Shown in pieces: positions 54,552 to 63,920 of a DNA stretch of 64,000 bases. The translations under genes and the position numbers were made by a program. This stretch comes from a virus. The notes under the pieces were generated by a model. It worked only from the letters and a program-made list of their open reading frames with translations, did no database searches and was not told the DNA's origin. The stretch lies in IMG/VR virus record IMGVR_UViG_3300044825_001821, positions 62,001 to 126,000 of that record; one strand, written 5' to 3'. The stretch's first letter is position 1. Every line of letters starts with the position of its first letter.

Positions 54552-55502
54552 ATGTCAATAAACACAAGACAACAATTCAAAGATTACTGCCTACGCCGAC
54601 TTGGCTGGCCAGTAATTGAAATCAACGTTGATGATGACCAAGTTGATGATCGCATTGATGATGCGCTAAACTTTTGGCGTGATTATCACTATGATGGAAC
54701 AGAAAAACTGTTCATGAAACATCAAATCACTCAAGCAGATATTGATCGTCAGTGGATTTACTGTCCTGATGCGGTACAATTTGTCACAGGCATTTTTTCA
54801 TTTGACCAGTCAAACGCATCAATCAATATGTTTGACTTGCGTTATCAATTGCGTCTACACGATCTCTATGACTTCACATCGGTATCGTATGTGTCATACG
54901 AAATCACAATGCAGCATTTACGTACATTGAATCTGTTATTCTCTGGCACACCACAGTTCAGATTCAATCGTCATCAGAACAAAGTGTTTCTTGATATTGA
55001 TTGGACAAGGGATGTAGAACCTGGTGATTGGGTTATTATTGAGTGTTATCGCACAGTTCGTCCAGAAACAGTTACACTAACTGGCACAGTATCAGGCACA
55101 CCAGCATCAAATACAATCACAGGTTATGGCACTAAGTTTGATCAAGAGATTGTCCCTTATGATTTTATTACCATTGGTACAGAATCAAAGCAAGTCGGTA
55201 ACATTGTGTCACCAACAAGTCTGGTATTGATCGGTCCACCAACACTGACACATAATAACTCAGCAATTCAAATTGAAGGCACAACTGATGTGTGGAACGA
55301 CCGTTTTCTAAAACAGTTAGCAACTGCAAAAATCAAACAGCAGTGGGGTAACAATCTTAAAAAGTTTGAAGGTATTCAAATGCCAGGTGGTGTTACACTC
55401 AACGGTCAAAAGATTTATGATGAAGCATCCGAAGAAATCAAAGAAATGGAAGAACAGATTTACATGATGGGTTCACTGCCGTCTGAAATCTTTACTGGCT
55501 AA
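54552..55502 (+). CDS. 13: gp13-like neck protein
   Basis: 316 residues (T4: 309). MSINTRQQFKDYCLRRLGWP, then VIEINVDDDQVDDRIDDALN and FWRDYHYDGTEKLF are the strongly conserved start of gp13. The C-terminal TAKIKQQWGNNLKKFEGIQM followed by PGGVTLNG and the final MMGSLPSEIFTG also fit. gp13 and gp14 close the filled head and join the tail. One-base overlap with gp14. Confidence 0.92.
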   Translation: MSINTRQQFKDYCLRRLGWPVIEINVDDDQVDDRIDDALNFWRDYHYDGTEKLFMKHQITQADIDRQWIYCPDAVQFVTGIFSFDQSNASINMFDLRYQLRLHDLYDFTSVSYVSYEITMQHLRTLNLLFSGTPQFRFNRHQNKVFLDIDWTRDVEPGDWVIIECYRTVRPETVTLTGTVSGTPASNTITGYGTKFDQEIVPYDFITIGTESKQVGNIVSPTSLVLIGPPTLTHNNSAIQIEGTTDVWNDRFLKQLATAKIKQQWGNNLKKFEGIQMPGGVTLNGQKIYDEASEEIKEMEEQIYMMGSLPSEIFTG

Positions 55503-56404
55503 TGGCAACTAATTTTTATTTTAATAATTTTCCAACAAGACTTGCAGATGCTCCTGTAACACCGGAGCAACTGCTTGTTGAAGATTTGGTAATTGAAGCA
55601 CTCAAGATTTATGGTCTTGATGTATATTATTTGCCACGTACAACACGTGATCAAGTAGATTATTTGTTTGGTGAAGATACATTAAAAGAATATCGCACCG
55701 CACATGCTATTGAAATGTATTTGGAAAATGTAACTGGCTTTGATGGTGAGCAAGACTTTATATCTAAATTTGGTTTAGAAATTCGTGATGAAGTAACCAT
55801 GTTAATTTCAAGACTAAGATTTAGATATACAGTTAATGGTTATACACGACCACGTGAAGGTGATTTGGTTTATATACCAATGACTACTAGTTTTTTTGAA
55901 ATTACAAGTGTTGAAAATGAAAACGATCAAGCAATGTTTTATACATTAGGCCGTGGTCGTGGCGGTAATGTTTATGTTTATGCTTTAAAAATGAAACAGT
56001 TTTATTTTTCAAATGAAATTATTGAAACTGGTGTAAAAGATATTGACAATAACATTCGTAATTACTATCCAAAACTACGTATTTCGTTAGGTTCAGGTTC
56101 AGGTAAGTTTGTAAATGATGAAATTGTTTATCAAGGTTCATCATTATCTACCGCAACAGCACAAGCATTAGTATATGATTTTGAACCAAACGCATACATC
56201 GATGTGTATCGTATGCAAGGCGATTTTACTGCGTCGGCTAATGTAAAAGGCAACACAAGTTCGGCACAATGGACAGTGACACTTGCAACCGATGCACCAA
56301 CACAAAACAATGCATTTGAAGATATCATTGACAACGCACGTATCGAAGCAGCAAGTGATGGCATCATTGACTTTACGGAAGTCAATCCGTTTGGAGAACC
56401 GTAA
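55502..56404 (+). CDS. 14: gp14-like neck protein
   Basis: 300 residues (T4: 256). NFYFNNFPTRLADAPVTPEQ, then LLVEDLVIEALKIYGLDVYY, LPRTTRDQVDYLFGED and GFDGEQDFISKFGLEIRDEV are gp14 blocks. It has an extra beta segment near 195-260 (GSGKFVNDEIVYQGSSLSTA) that looks like a small inserted module also seen in gp13/gp15 here. Forms the gp13-gp14 neck hexamer. Overlaps gp15 by one base. Confidence 0.9.
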   Translation: MATNFYFNNFPTRLADAPVTPEQLLVEDLVIEALKIYGLDVYYLPRTTRDQVDYLFGEDTLKEYRTAHAIEMYLENVTGFDGEQDFISKFGLEIRDEVTMLISRLRFRYTVNGYTRPREGDLVYIPMTTSFFEITSVENENDQAMFYTLGRGRGGNVYVYALKMKQFYFSNEIIETGVKDIDNNIRNYYPKLRISLGSGSGKFVNDEIVYQGSSLSTATAQALVYDFEPNAYIDVYRMQGDFTASANVKGNTSSAQWTVTLATDAPTQNNAFEDIIDNARIEAASDGIIDFTEVNPFGEP

Positions 56405-57405
56405 TGTTAGGTAATGCTCAGTTTTATCATCGCACGATTCGTAAAATGGTTGTGGTGTTTGGTACATTGTTTAATGATCTTGAGATTGTTCGTTATACAC
56501 AATCTGGTGTGCCAAAAGAAAAATTAAAAGTACCTCTTTCATATGGCCCGAAAGAAAGATATCTGACACAGATTACATCTGATCCTAATCTTATCAAGTC
56601 AGTCAACTCTGTGATACCAAGAATGTCATTCAATCTTGACAGTCTTGAATATGATGTGAGCCGAAAACAAATTTCTACTTTACAAAATTTTGCATCAGGA
56701 ACAAACACCGGGATAGCAACACAGTTTCTTCCTGTACCTTATAACTTTGAGTTTAGTTTGTCAATCTATGTACGTAATACAGAAGATGGCACACAGATAT
56801 TAGAACAGATTCTACCATTTTTCACACCAGATTTTAGTGTGGTCGTAGATTTTATTCCGTCGATGGGTCAAAAATACACTGTGCCTATCATACTTAATTC
56901 TGTTGCGTCTACAGTTGAGTATGAAGGTGGTATGTCTGATGGTACAACAAGAATTATTTTGTGGGATTTAAATTTTACAGCCAAGAGTTTCATCTGGCCA
57001 CCTGTTAAGTCTGGCAAGATTATTAATCAAGCCAATACTAATCTTAATATTGACCTCACATCTAAAGAACTACAAAAAATTTACGTTGATTATGCAAATG
57101 GTAATAACGTATTTACGACAGGTGAAACAGTTCGTGATACTGCAAATGGGTTTATTGGTACTGTAGAATACTTTAGTAACACAGCAACCGGTACACTTGT
57201 TGTTACTGGTGGCAACAAATATATCGAAAAAGGTTACACACTTACAGGCGATTACTCAGGGGCTTCTTATAACGTTGCAACTCTTGACATCAACTCTGTC
57301 AACGCTACTGCCGTTATTACCGAGCCTACGCCAAATACAGCATTACCAAACACTAACTATGGCTACATTGAAACAATTAAAGAGTGGCCTGATACATTAT
57401 CATGA
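56404..57405 (+). CDS. 15: gp15-like tail completion / sheath stabilisation protein
   Basis: 333 residues (T4: 272). MLGNAQFYHRTIRKMVVVFG, then TLFNDLEIVRY, KVPLSYGPKERYLTQITSDP, IPRMSFNLDSLEYDVSRKQI and FSLSIYVRNTEDGTQILEQI are the gp15 signature. A C-terminal extra segment (FTTGETVRDTANGFIGTVEY) accounts for the added length. gp15 caps tube and sheath and binds the neck. Four-base overlap with gp16. Confidence 0.92.
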   Translation: MLGNAQFYHRTIRKMVVVFGTLFNDLEIVRYTQSGVPKEKLKVPLSYGPKERYLTQITSDPNLIKSVNSVIPRMSFNLDSLEYDVSRKQISTLQNFASGTNTGIATQFLPVPYNFEFSLSIYVRNTEDGTQILEQILPFFTPDFSVVVDFIPSMGQKYTVPIILNSVASTVEYEGGMSDGTTRIILWDLNFTAKSFIWPPVKSGKIINQANTNLNIDLTSKELQKIYVDYANGNNVFTTGETVRDTANGFIGTVEYFSNTATGTLVVTGGNKYIEKGYTLTGDYSGASYNVATLDINSVNATAVITEPTPNTALPNTNYGYIETIKEWPDTLS

Positions 57406-57803
57406 AAAAATTAAATAAAAATTTGTCTGAAATCTTTGACGTTGAACCTATACAGGAACAAACTGTAGAAACTTTGCCTGTTGTTATTGATAATAACGTA
57501 AATCAGATTGATGCTGATGCTGAGTTTGCACGTACCAATATGCGTGAGTTAATCAACAATGGTAACAAAGCATTAGGTGAATTAGCATCTGTTGCTAATC
57601 AATCGGAATCACCAAGAGCATATGAAGTCTTAGCCACAATGATGAAGAATTTGGCTGAGATGAATAAAGATTTGTTGGAACTTCAGAAAAGAAAAAGAGA
57701 GCTTGCACCCCAATCTGAATCCACAAAAGGAGTCAACATAGATAAAGCAGTGTTTGTTGGCTCCACAACCGAACTTTTAAAAATGATTAAATCAAATAAA
57801 TAA
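57402..57803 (+). CDS. 16: gp16-like terminase small subunit
   Basis: 133 residues (T4: 164). A helical protein with DAEFARTNMRELINNGNKAL, then PRAYEVLATMMKNLAEMNKD and LLELQKRKREL, matching the coiled core of gp16 from T4-like phages. It recognises and regulates packaging with gp17. Unusually, gp17 does not follow directly: a Dps-like gene lies between. Confidence 0.85.
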   Translation: MKKLNKNLSEIFDVEPIQEQTVETLPVVIDNNVNQIDADAEFARTNMRELINNGNKALGELASVANQSESPRAYEVLATMMKNLAEMNKDLLELQKRKRELAPQSESTKGVNIDKAVFVGSTTELLKMIKSNK

Positions 57804-57807
57804 GACT

Positions 57808-58242
57808 ATGGAACAATTAATCGAACAAATGAAAGTGATTTTGGGAACAAACTTCGGTTTGTATTTCAAGGCACATACTTTTCACTGGAATGTGGAAGGA
57901 CCAGACTTTGCACAATATCACGGATTCTTAGGCGACTTCTATGATTCTGTGTTCGATCAAACAGATTCTATTGCCGAACATATTCGTGCATTAGGTTCTT
58001 ATGCACCGACAACACTTGCACGAATGATGGAACTTTCTAAAGTACAAGACATCGTTGCTATACCGTCACCTCTTGTTATGATGTCCGAACTTGCTCAAGA
58101 TAACGACAAATACATTATGGAATTACGTGCAGGTATTGCAATTGCAGATGCAGCAGATGAACCTGCTGTTGGTAACTTTTTACAAGACATTCTTGATGCA
58201 CATCAAAAGCATGGCTGGATGCTAAAGAGTTTTACAAAATAA
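57808..58242 (+). CDS. Dps / ferritin-like protein inside the terminase operon
   Basis: 144 residues, about the usual Dps length. KAHTFHWNVEGPDFAQYHGF then DSIAEHIRALG is the Dps ferroxidase region. By spacing H26, H38, D53 and E57 match four of the five usual ligands; the fifth, an Asp four residues after the second His, is Gly42 here with Asp43 beside it. Dps proteins form dodecamers that bind DNA, oxidise iron and protect against peroxide. It starts four bases after gp16 and ends three before gp17, with no clear ribosome site, so it is likely translated by coupling. Role (DNA protection, iron handling) is inference. Confidence 0.85.
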   Translation: MEQLIEQMKVILGTNFGLYFKAHTFHWNVEGPDFAQYHGFLGDFYDSVFDQTDSIAEHIRALGSYAPTTLARMMELSKVQDIVAIPSPLVMMSELAQDNDKYIMELRAGIAIADAADEPAVGNFLQDILDAHQKHGWMLKSFTK

Positions 58243-58245
58243 AAT

Positions 58246-59877
58246 ATGGATGACGGATATCTTGGTAATGCAAGACTAAAAAGAGTTGGTGTTGAATTAT
58301 CCCTCACAGAAGATCAAGTAAAAGAATTTGCAAAGTGTGCCGAAGATCCGGTATACTTTATTCGCAATTACGTAAAGATTGTCAACGTTGACCGTGGACT
58401 AGTCCCGTTTGAAATGTGGGGCTTTCAAGAAGATATGGTCAAAACGTTTCACGAAAATCGTTTCTGCATTGCAAAAATGCCACGACAGGTTGGTAAGACA
58501 ACCACTACTGTCGGTTACATGTTATGGTGTGCATTGTTCAATGAAGAGTTTGTGATCGGTATTCTTGCAAACAAACTTCAACTTGCACAAGATATTCTAG
58601 CAAAGATTCAAAAGGCATATGAATATCTTCCACATTGGCTTCAACAAGGTATTATTAATTGGAACAAACGTTCAATTGAATTGGAAAATGGTTCTAAAAT
58701 TTATGCATATGCAACATCAAATTCTGGAGTTCGAGGTGGCACGTACAATCTAATCTTTCTTGATGAGTTTGCATTCGTGCCACATAACATGGCAGTAGAC
58801 TTTTTTACTTCTACTTACCCCGTTATCTCATCAGGTAAAACAACAAAAGTTATTATTGTTTCTACACCAAATGGCTTGAATCTATTCTATAAAATGTGGA
58901 TGGATGCTATTGAAAATCGTTCTCTTTACAAGACGCTTGAAGTTCACTGGTCACAAGTACCGGGTCGTGATCAAACATGGAAAGAAGAGACAATACGAAA
59001 TACCTCCGAAGAGCAGTTTCGTCAAGAGTTTGAGACTGAGTTTATTGGCTCAGCCGCAACGCTCATCTCAGGTTCTAAATTGCGTTCACTTGCATTCAAT
59101 GATCCAATGCGAATTGAAGATGATGGTCACCTCTTTATCTATGAAGATGCACGCCCAGGGCGTATCTATATTGCCACAGTAGACTGTGCCGAAGGTGTTG
59201 CTTTGGATTATCATACCATTAATGTGGTTGATGCTACTGAAGCACCTTATAAACAAGTTGCTGTTTATCGTAATAATAAGCTACCTTTGTTATTTTTACC
59301 AACAGTAATATACTCTTTAGCCAATCGATATAATCAAGCCTATGTGCTTATTGAAACTAACAACGTTGGTCAGCAAGTGGTAGACATTTTACACTATGAT
59401 TTAGAGTATGAGAACATCTATAAGTTGGAACATCATCATATCAAAGGTCAGAGTATCTCTGCTGGTTTCAAACGCTCGGTGGCTTTTGGTGTAAAGACAA
59501 CCAAATCTGTCAAGAAAATTGGTTGTGCCAACCTAAAAACGTTGGTAGAAAACGACAAATTAATTATTCGTGACTTTAATACCATTGCCGAACTGAATAC
59601 TTTTGTCAGAACTAAAGACACTTATGCTGCCGAAGAAGGCAATAATGATGATATCGTCATGGGTCTGGTGCTCTACGCATGGCTGACAGCACAGACTTTC
59701 TTCAAAGATGAGACAAGAATTGATATTCGTAAAATTATGTTAGAAGAACAACAGATGTTGGGTGAAGAAAATATGCTACCATTTGGCTTTATTGAAGATG
59801 GATTGCGTAGGGAAGTTGAGGTGGAAGATGGAGATATGTGGGAGCCGCCAGCGGGCTATTTATCATCAAGTTTGTAA
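58246..59877 (+). CDS. 17: gp17-like terminase large subunit
   Basis: 543 residues (T4: 610). Walker A MPRQVGKTT (K84), Walker B NLIFLDEFAF (D173, E174), and nuclease domain start IATVDCAEG (D313), later ETNNVGQQV and a NNDDIVMGL block with the last nuclease acids. The ATPase pumps DNA through the portal and the RNase H-like nuclease cuts concatemers. It is complete and shows no lesion. Followed by a late promoter for the sheath. Confidence 0.95.
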   Translation: MDDGYLGNARLKRVGVELSLTEDQVKEFAKCAEDPVYFIRNYVKIVNVDRGLVPFEMWGFQEDMVKTFHENRFCIAKMPRQVGKTTTTVGYMLWCALFNEEFVIGILANKLQLAQDILAKIQKAYEYLPHWLQQGIINWNKRSIELENGSKIYAYATSNSGVRGGTYNLIFLDEFAFVPHNMAVDFFTSTYPVISSGKTTKVIIVSTPNGLNLFYKMWMDAIENRSLYKTLEVHWSQVPGRDQTWKEETIRNTSEEQFRQEFETEFIGSAATLISGSKLRSLAFNDPMRIEDDGHLFIYEDARPGRIYIATVDCAEGVALDYHTINVVDATEAPYKQVAVYRNNKLPLLFLPTVIYSLANRYNQAYVLIETNNVGQQVVDILHYDLEYENIYKLEHHHIKGQSISAGFKRSVAFGVKTTKSVKKIGCANLKTLVENDKLIIRDFNTIAELNTFVRTKDTYAAEEGNNDDIVMGLVLYAWLTAQTFFKDETRIDIRKIMLEEQQMLGEENMLPFGFIEDGLRREVEVEDGDMWEPPAGYLSSSL

Positions 59878-59881
59878 AAAA

Positions 59882-59889
59882 CTAAATAG
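59882..59889 (+). promoter_or_regulatory. Late-promoter-like CTAAATAG before the sheath
   Basis: Right after the gp17 stop, 43 bases before the gp18 ATG, with an AAAGGAG ribosome site in the leader. A separate promoter for sheath fits its high copy number. Confidence 0.65.
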
Positions 59890-59932
59890 ACAATAAAAAG
59901 AAAATTGACCCAACAATAAAAGGAGAAATCCA

Positions 59933-61621
59933 ATGGCATTTCAATTATCACCTGGAGTGAATGTATCAGAGATCGATCTGACTACAGTTATTCCTTCAGT
60001 TGCCACTTCTACTGGCGCTTTCGTAGGACCTTTTAATTGGGGACCATGTGGTGTTGTAACAACTATTTCCGATGAAGTTCGACTTGTGGACACATTCGGC
60101 AAACCAGACGAAAATAATTATGAATATTGGTTCTCTGCTGCGAACTTCCTAGCATATGGCAACAATATTAAAGTCGTTCGTGCCGTACCAAGCACAGGCA
60201 TAAACTCTTCAGCAAACGGAACTGGCTTGGTTATCAAAAATGAAGATGACTATTACGATAATCATACCGGTTATACAGATGGCGCATGGGGTGGATGGGT
60301 TGCTCGTTGGCCTGGCGCTTTAGGTAACTCTCTAAAAATTTCTGTGGCCGATCTTGGAACGTTTGGTACATGGCCATATCGTACACAATTCACTGCAAAC
60401 ACTGGAACATCAACATATGTTTCAAATAAAGGTGGTGCAAATGACGAAGTTCACATTGTTGTTGTTGACGAAGATGGTTTGTGGTCAGGCACAGCAGGTA
60501 CAGTGTTAGAAAAATATGCATTTGTTTCAAAAGCATCCGATGCAAAAGATGATACTGGTAACTCAAATTACTATAAAGATGTTATCAATAAAAAATCAAA
60601 GTATGTATGGTGGGTTGCACATCCAGCAACAGCAAACCTAAGTTCTGGTACAGCATGGGGTTCAACTGCAAATGCTACAGCATTTAAAATAACCACAGCG
60701 AACGTTGTTTATTCGTTTGGTTCTGGTTCAGATGGTATCGTGGGTTCATCACAGATTACATCTGGTTGGGATTTATTCAAAAATACAGAAGCAGTTGACA
60801 TTTCACTTTGTGTAACTGGAACTGGTAATGAAACTGTTGCCGACTATGTGATCAGTAACATTGCTGAAACTCGTAAAGATTGTGTTGTTTTTCTTTCACC
60901 AGAAAAATCAAACTGCGTAGACAATGCAGGAAACGAAGCATCATCGATTTCAAATTTCAGTGACACAATTACGAAGTCATCATATGCCGTAATGGATTCT
61001 GGTTACAAATATCAGTATGACAAATACAAAGACGTATATCGTTGGGTTCCTCTGAACGGTGATATTGCTGGTTTGTGTGTACGCACCGATACACAAAATG
61101 ATCCTTGGTTCTCACCAGGTGGTATGAATCGTGGTCAAATTAAAAACGTAATCAAGCTGGCATGGAATCCTACTAAGGCAGAACGTGATACTCTTTATAC
61201 AAAAGGTGTTAACCCTGTTGTATCGTTCCCAGGTGAAGGCACAGTTCTTTTTGGAGACAAAACTCTGTTAGCAAAACCAAGTGCATTTGATCGTATCAAC
61301 GTTCGTCGTTTGTTCATTACACTTGAAAAAGCAATTGCACGTGCTGCTCGTTTCTCACTGTTCGAATTCAATGATCAGTTTACACGTGCTCAGTTTGTTG
61401 CATTAGTAGAACCATTCCTGCGTGATGTTCAAGGTCGTCGTGGTATCACTGACTTCCGTGTAGTCTGCGATGAAACAAACAACACAGCAGAAATTATTGA
61501 CCGTAATGAATTTGTTGGTGACATTTACATTAAACCTGCTCGTTCTATCAACTTCATTCAACTTAACTTTGTTGCAGTACGTACAGGTGTAAGTTTCAAT
61601 GAGGTCGTGGGCGCAGTTTAA
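59933..61621 (+). CDS. 18: gp18-like tail sheath protein
   Basis: 562 residues (T4: 659). LSPGVNVSEIDLTTVIPSVA, then GAFVGPFNWGPCGVVTTISD, and the conserved C-terminal core FGDKTLLAKPSAFDRINVRR, RRGITDFRVVCDETNNTAEI, RNEFVGDIYIKPARSINFIQ are sheath family blocks. The variable outer domain (about 90-270) is shorter than in T4. It polymerises around the tube and contracts. Strong ribosome site. Confidence 0.95.
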   Translation: MAFQLSPGVNVSEIDLTTVIPSVATSTGAFVGPFNWGPCGVVTTISDEVRLVDTFGKPDENNYEYWFSAANFLAYGNNIKVVRAVPSTGINSSANGTGLVIKNEDDYYDNHTGYTDGAWGGWVARWPGALGNSLKISVADLGTFGTWPYRTQFTANTGTSTYVSNKGGANDEVHIVVVDEDGLWSGTAGTVLEKYAFVSKASDAKDDTGNSNYYKDVINKKSKYVWWVAHPATANLSSGTAWGSTANATAFKITTANVVYSFGSGSDGIVGSSQITSGWDLFKNTEAVDISLCVTGTGNETVADYVISNIAETRKDCVVFLSPEKSNCVDNAGNEASSISNFSDTITKSSYAVMDSGYKYQYDKYKDVYRWVPLNGDIAGLCVRTDTQNDPWFSPGGMNRGQIKNVIKLAWNPTKAERDTLYTKGVNPVVSFPGEGTVLFGDKTLLAKPSAFDRINVRRLFITLEKAIARAARFSLFEFNDQFTRAQFVALVEPFLRDVQGRRGITDFRVVCDETNNTAEIIDRNEFVGDIYIKPARSINFIQLNFVAVRTGVSFNEVVGAV

Positions 61622-61646
61622 ATAAAGAGAAACAGGAGAAAATTAA

Positions 61647-62192
61647 ATGGCATTTAACGTAAATCAATTCCGTTCACAATTACAAGGTGACGGTGCCCGC
61701 CCAAATCTATTTGAGGTATCAATGCCGTTTCCTGCGTTCTCAATACCAGGAAACGCACAAACAAAAATGACGTTCATGTGTAAGACAGCACAACTTCCAG
61801 GGGCAACTCTGGGCGTTGTGCCAGTTCAATACTTTGGTCGTGAATTAAAGTTTGTAGGTAATCGTACATTTGCTGACTGGACAGTAACAATTATCAACGA
61901 CGAAGATTTCGTAGTACGTAATGCATTCGAGCGTTGGATGAATGGTATCAACAGTCATAATTTGAATGTACGTAATCCATTGGCAACTACACCTCTAGGA
62001 TATACTCAAAATGGTGAGGTTACACAGTTTGGTAAATCTGGTAACCCAATCAAGAAATATAAATTTGTTGGCCTATTCCCAACTGACATCACTCCAATTG
62101 ATGTTGATTGGGGTTCAAATGATACGATTGAAGAGTTTTCTGTAACTCTGACCTACCAGTGGTGGGAAGCAGTTGCAGATGGTGTGATCTAA
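61647..62192 (+). CDS. 19: gp19-like tail tube protein
   Basis: 181 residues (T4: 163). MAFNVNQFRSQLQGDGARPN, then KTAQLPGATLGVVPVQYFGR, ELKFVGNRTFADWTVTIIND, NAFERWMNGINSH and TLTYQWWE are tube signatures. It forms the inner tube and has paralogs gp54 (10058) and the gp48 C terminus here. A terminator follows its stop, separating tail genes from head genes. GGAG ribosome site. Confidence 0.95.
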   Translation: MAFNVNQFRSQLQGDGARPNLFEVSMPFPAFSIPGNAQTKMTFMCKTAQLPGATLGVVPVQYFGRELKFVGNRTFADWTVTIINDEDFVVRNAFERWMNGINSHNLNVRNPLATTPLGYTQNGEVTQFGKSGNPIKKYKFVGLFPTDITPIDVDWGSNDTIEEFSVTLTYQWWEAVADGVI

Positions 62193-62193
62193 G

Positions 62194-62220
62194 AGTAAGG
62201 GTGTTTTACCCTTACTTTTT
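62194..62220 (+). terminator. Intrinsic terminator after the tail tube gene
   Basis: AGTAAGGGT (62194-62202) pairs with ACCCTTACT (62208-62216) around a GTTTT loop, followed by a T-run to 62220. It begins one base after the gp19 stop and sits before the portal gene leader. Confidence 0.9.
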
Positions 62221-62238
62221 AATTTAGGATGATATTTA

Positions 62239-63909
62239 ATGGCAATTAAACTATTTGGTTTCACATTTGGTGGAAGGGATGTCGTTAAGGCTGAGAAGCC
62301 CGAACAGGCATCCTTTACACTGCCTTCTGCTGCACAATTGGATGATGGTGCAGTTACAGTCACACAGAATGCTTACTACGGTACCTATGTTGACTTAGAA
62401 GGCTCAGTTCGTAATGAGATTGAACTTATCACAAGGTATCGTGAGATGTCCAATCATCCAGAATGTCAGATGGCAATTGATGAGATTGTCAATGAGGCCA
62501 TCACACACGACGATCAAGGCAGAGTTGTTGACATCGTTCTTGATAATCTAAAACAACCAGAGTCAATCAAGAAAAAAATTATTGAAGAGTTCAACAACGT
62601 TCAAAGAATGTTGAACTTTAATAATTTGGCTGACGATTTGTTCAAGCGTTGGTACATTGATGGTCGTATGTTCTATCATGTGGTAGTAAATGACAAACAA
62701 CCTAATCTTGGTATTCAAGAACTTAGATACATTGATCCACGTAAGATTCGTAAAGTACGTGAGATTAAAAAAGATCGTGACCCGAAAACGGGTGCAATGA
62801 TCATTGTGTCGGTTGCTGAATACTACGTTTATAATGACCGTGGTACAACAACACAAACATTTACCGCAAATGTAGGACAAGGACTCCGCATTGCACCAGA
62901 TTCAATTATTAATGTGAACTCTGGTCTGATGGATGCCAAGAATACATTTGTTATTTCATATCTACATAAAGCAATCAAACCTCTCAATCAACTTAGAATG
63001 ATTGAAGATGCGATTGTTATCTATCGTATTTCACGTGCGCCAGAACGCCGCATATTTTACATTGATGTAGGTAATTTACCACGTGGTAAAGCAGAACAAT
63101 ATCTGCGTGATATCATGATTAAGTACCGTAATAAACTCGTTTACGATGCCAACACAGGTGAGATTCGTGACGAGCGTAAGCACATGTCTATGCTGGAAGA
63201 TTTCTGGTTACCCCGCCGTGAAGGAGGGAAAGGTACAGAGATTACAACTCTACCAGCCGGACAAAATCTTGGTGAACTAGAGGATGTAAAGTATTTCCAA
63301 AAGAAATTGCTTCAGTCTCTAAATGTACCTTATTCACGCCTTGAGTCACAAGAAGGTGGACTTGCAGGGCTTGGTCGTTCACAAGAAGTTACACGTGATG
63401 AACTGAAGTTTGCCAAGTTTGTCATTCGTTTGCGTAATAAGTTTTCACAAGTGTTTGATGATGCATTGAGAATTCAATTGACACTCAAGGGCATCTGTAC
63501 ACGTGAAGAGTGGGATGAGTTCAAAGAAAACATTTACTACGACTTCCGTAAAGACAACAACTTTACCGAATTGCGTGAAGCAGAGTTACTACAAAACAGA
63601 TTACAAATGGTTGGTATGGTTGATCCATTTGTCGGTCGTTACTTCTCTAATAATTATGTCATGAACAAAATTCTCATGATGACTGATGAAGAGATTGAAG
63701 CGATGCAAGAAGAGATTCAAAAAGAAAAGGATACTTTACCTGATGACATGCAAGGACCAGTATTGGGTGGACCACCACAGGGTGCTGCACCACAAGCAGA
63801 GCCAGAAGATAACACGGTAGAGAATGCTGAACAACCTGAGTCACTGACACCTCAACTTGACGATGAGGTAAACAAGTCAGTGGTCAGCATAAATAATAGA
63901 CGCAGATAA
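62239..63909 (+). CDS. 20: gp20-like portal protein
   Basis: 556 residues (T4: 524). NEIELITRYREMSNHPECQM, then AIDEIVNEAI, YHVVVNDKQPNLGIQELRYI, DPRKIRKVREI, ISRAPERRIFYIDVGNLPRG, KAEQYLRDIM and SRLESQEGGLAGLGRSQEVT are portal family blocks. The C terminus is acidic and Pro/Gln-rich. It forms the dodecameric DNA channel and starts head assembly. Weak AGGA ribosome site. Confidence 0.95.
   Translation: MAIKLFGFTFGGRDVVKAEKPEQASFTLPSAAQLDDGAVTVTQNAYYGTYVDLEGSVRNEIELITRYREMSNHPECQMAIDEIVNEAITHDDQGRVVDIVLDNLKQPESIKKKIIEEFNNVQRMLNFNNLADDLFKRWYIDGRMFYHVVVNDKQPNLGIQELRYIDPRKIRKVREIKKDRDPKTGAMIIVSVAEYYVYNDRGTTTQTFTANVGQGLRIAPDSIINVNSGLMDAKNTFVISYLHKAIKPLNQLRMIEDAIVIYRISRAPERRIFYIDVGNLPRGKAEQYLRDIMIKYRNKLVYDANTGEIRDERKHMSMLEDFWLPRREGGKGTEITTLPAGQNLGELEDVKYFQKKLLQSLNVPYSRLESQEGGLAGLGRSQEVTRDELKFAKFVIRLRNKFSQVFDDALRIQLTLKGICTREEWDEFKENIYYDFRKDNNFTELREAELLQNRLQMVGMVDPFVGRYFSNNYVMNKILMMTDEEIEAMQEEIQKEKDTLPDDMQGPVLGGPPQGAAPQAEPEDNTVENAEQPESLTPQLDDEVNKSVVSINNRRR
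63889..63895 (+). promoter_or_regulatory. Late-promoter-like ATAAATA at the end of the portal gene
   Basis: CATAAATAA lies inside the last codons of gp20, 25 bases before the ATG at 63921, with an AGAGG ribosome site between. It is the same form as the motif before gp48. Confidence 0.5.
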
Positions 63910-63920
63910 GAGAGGTTATT

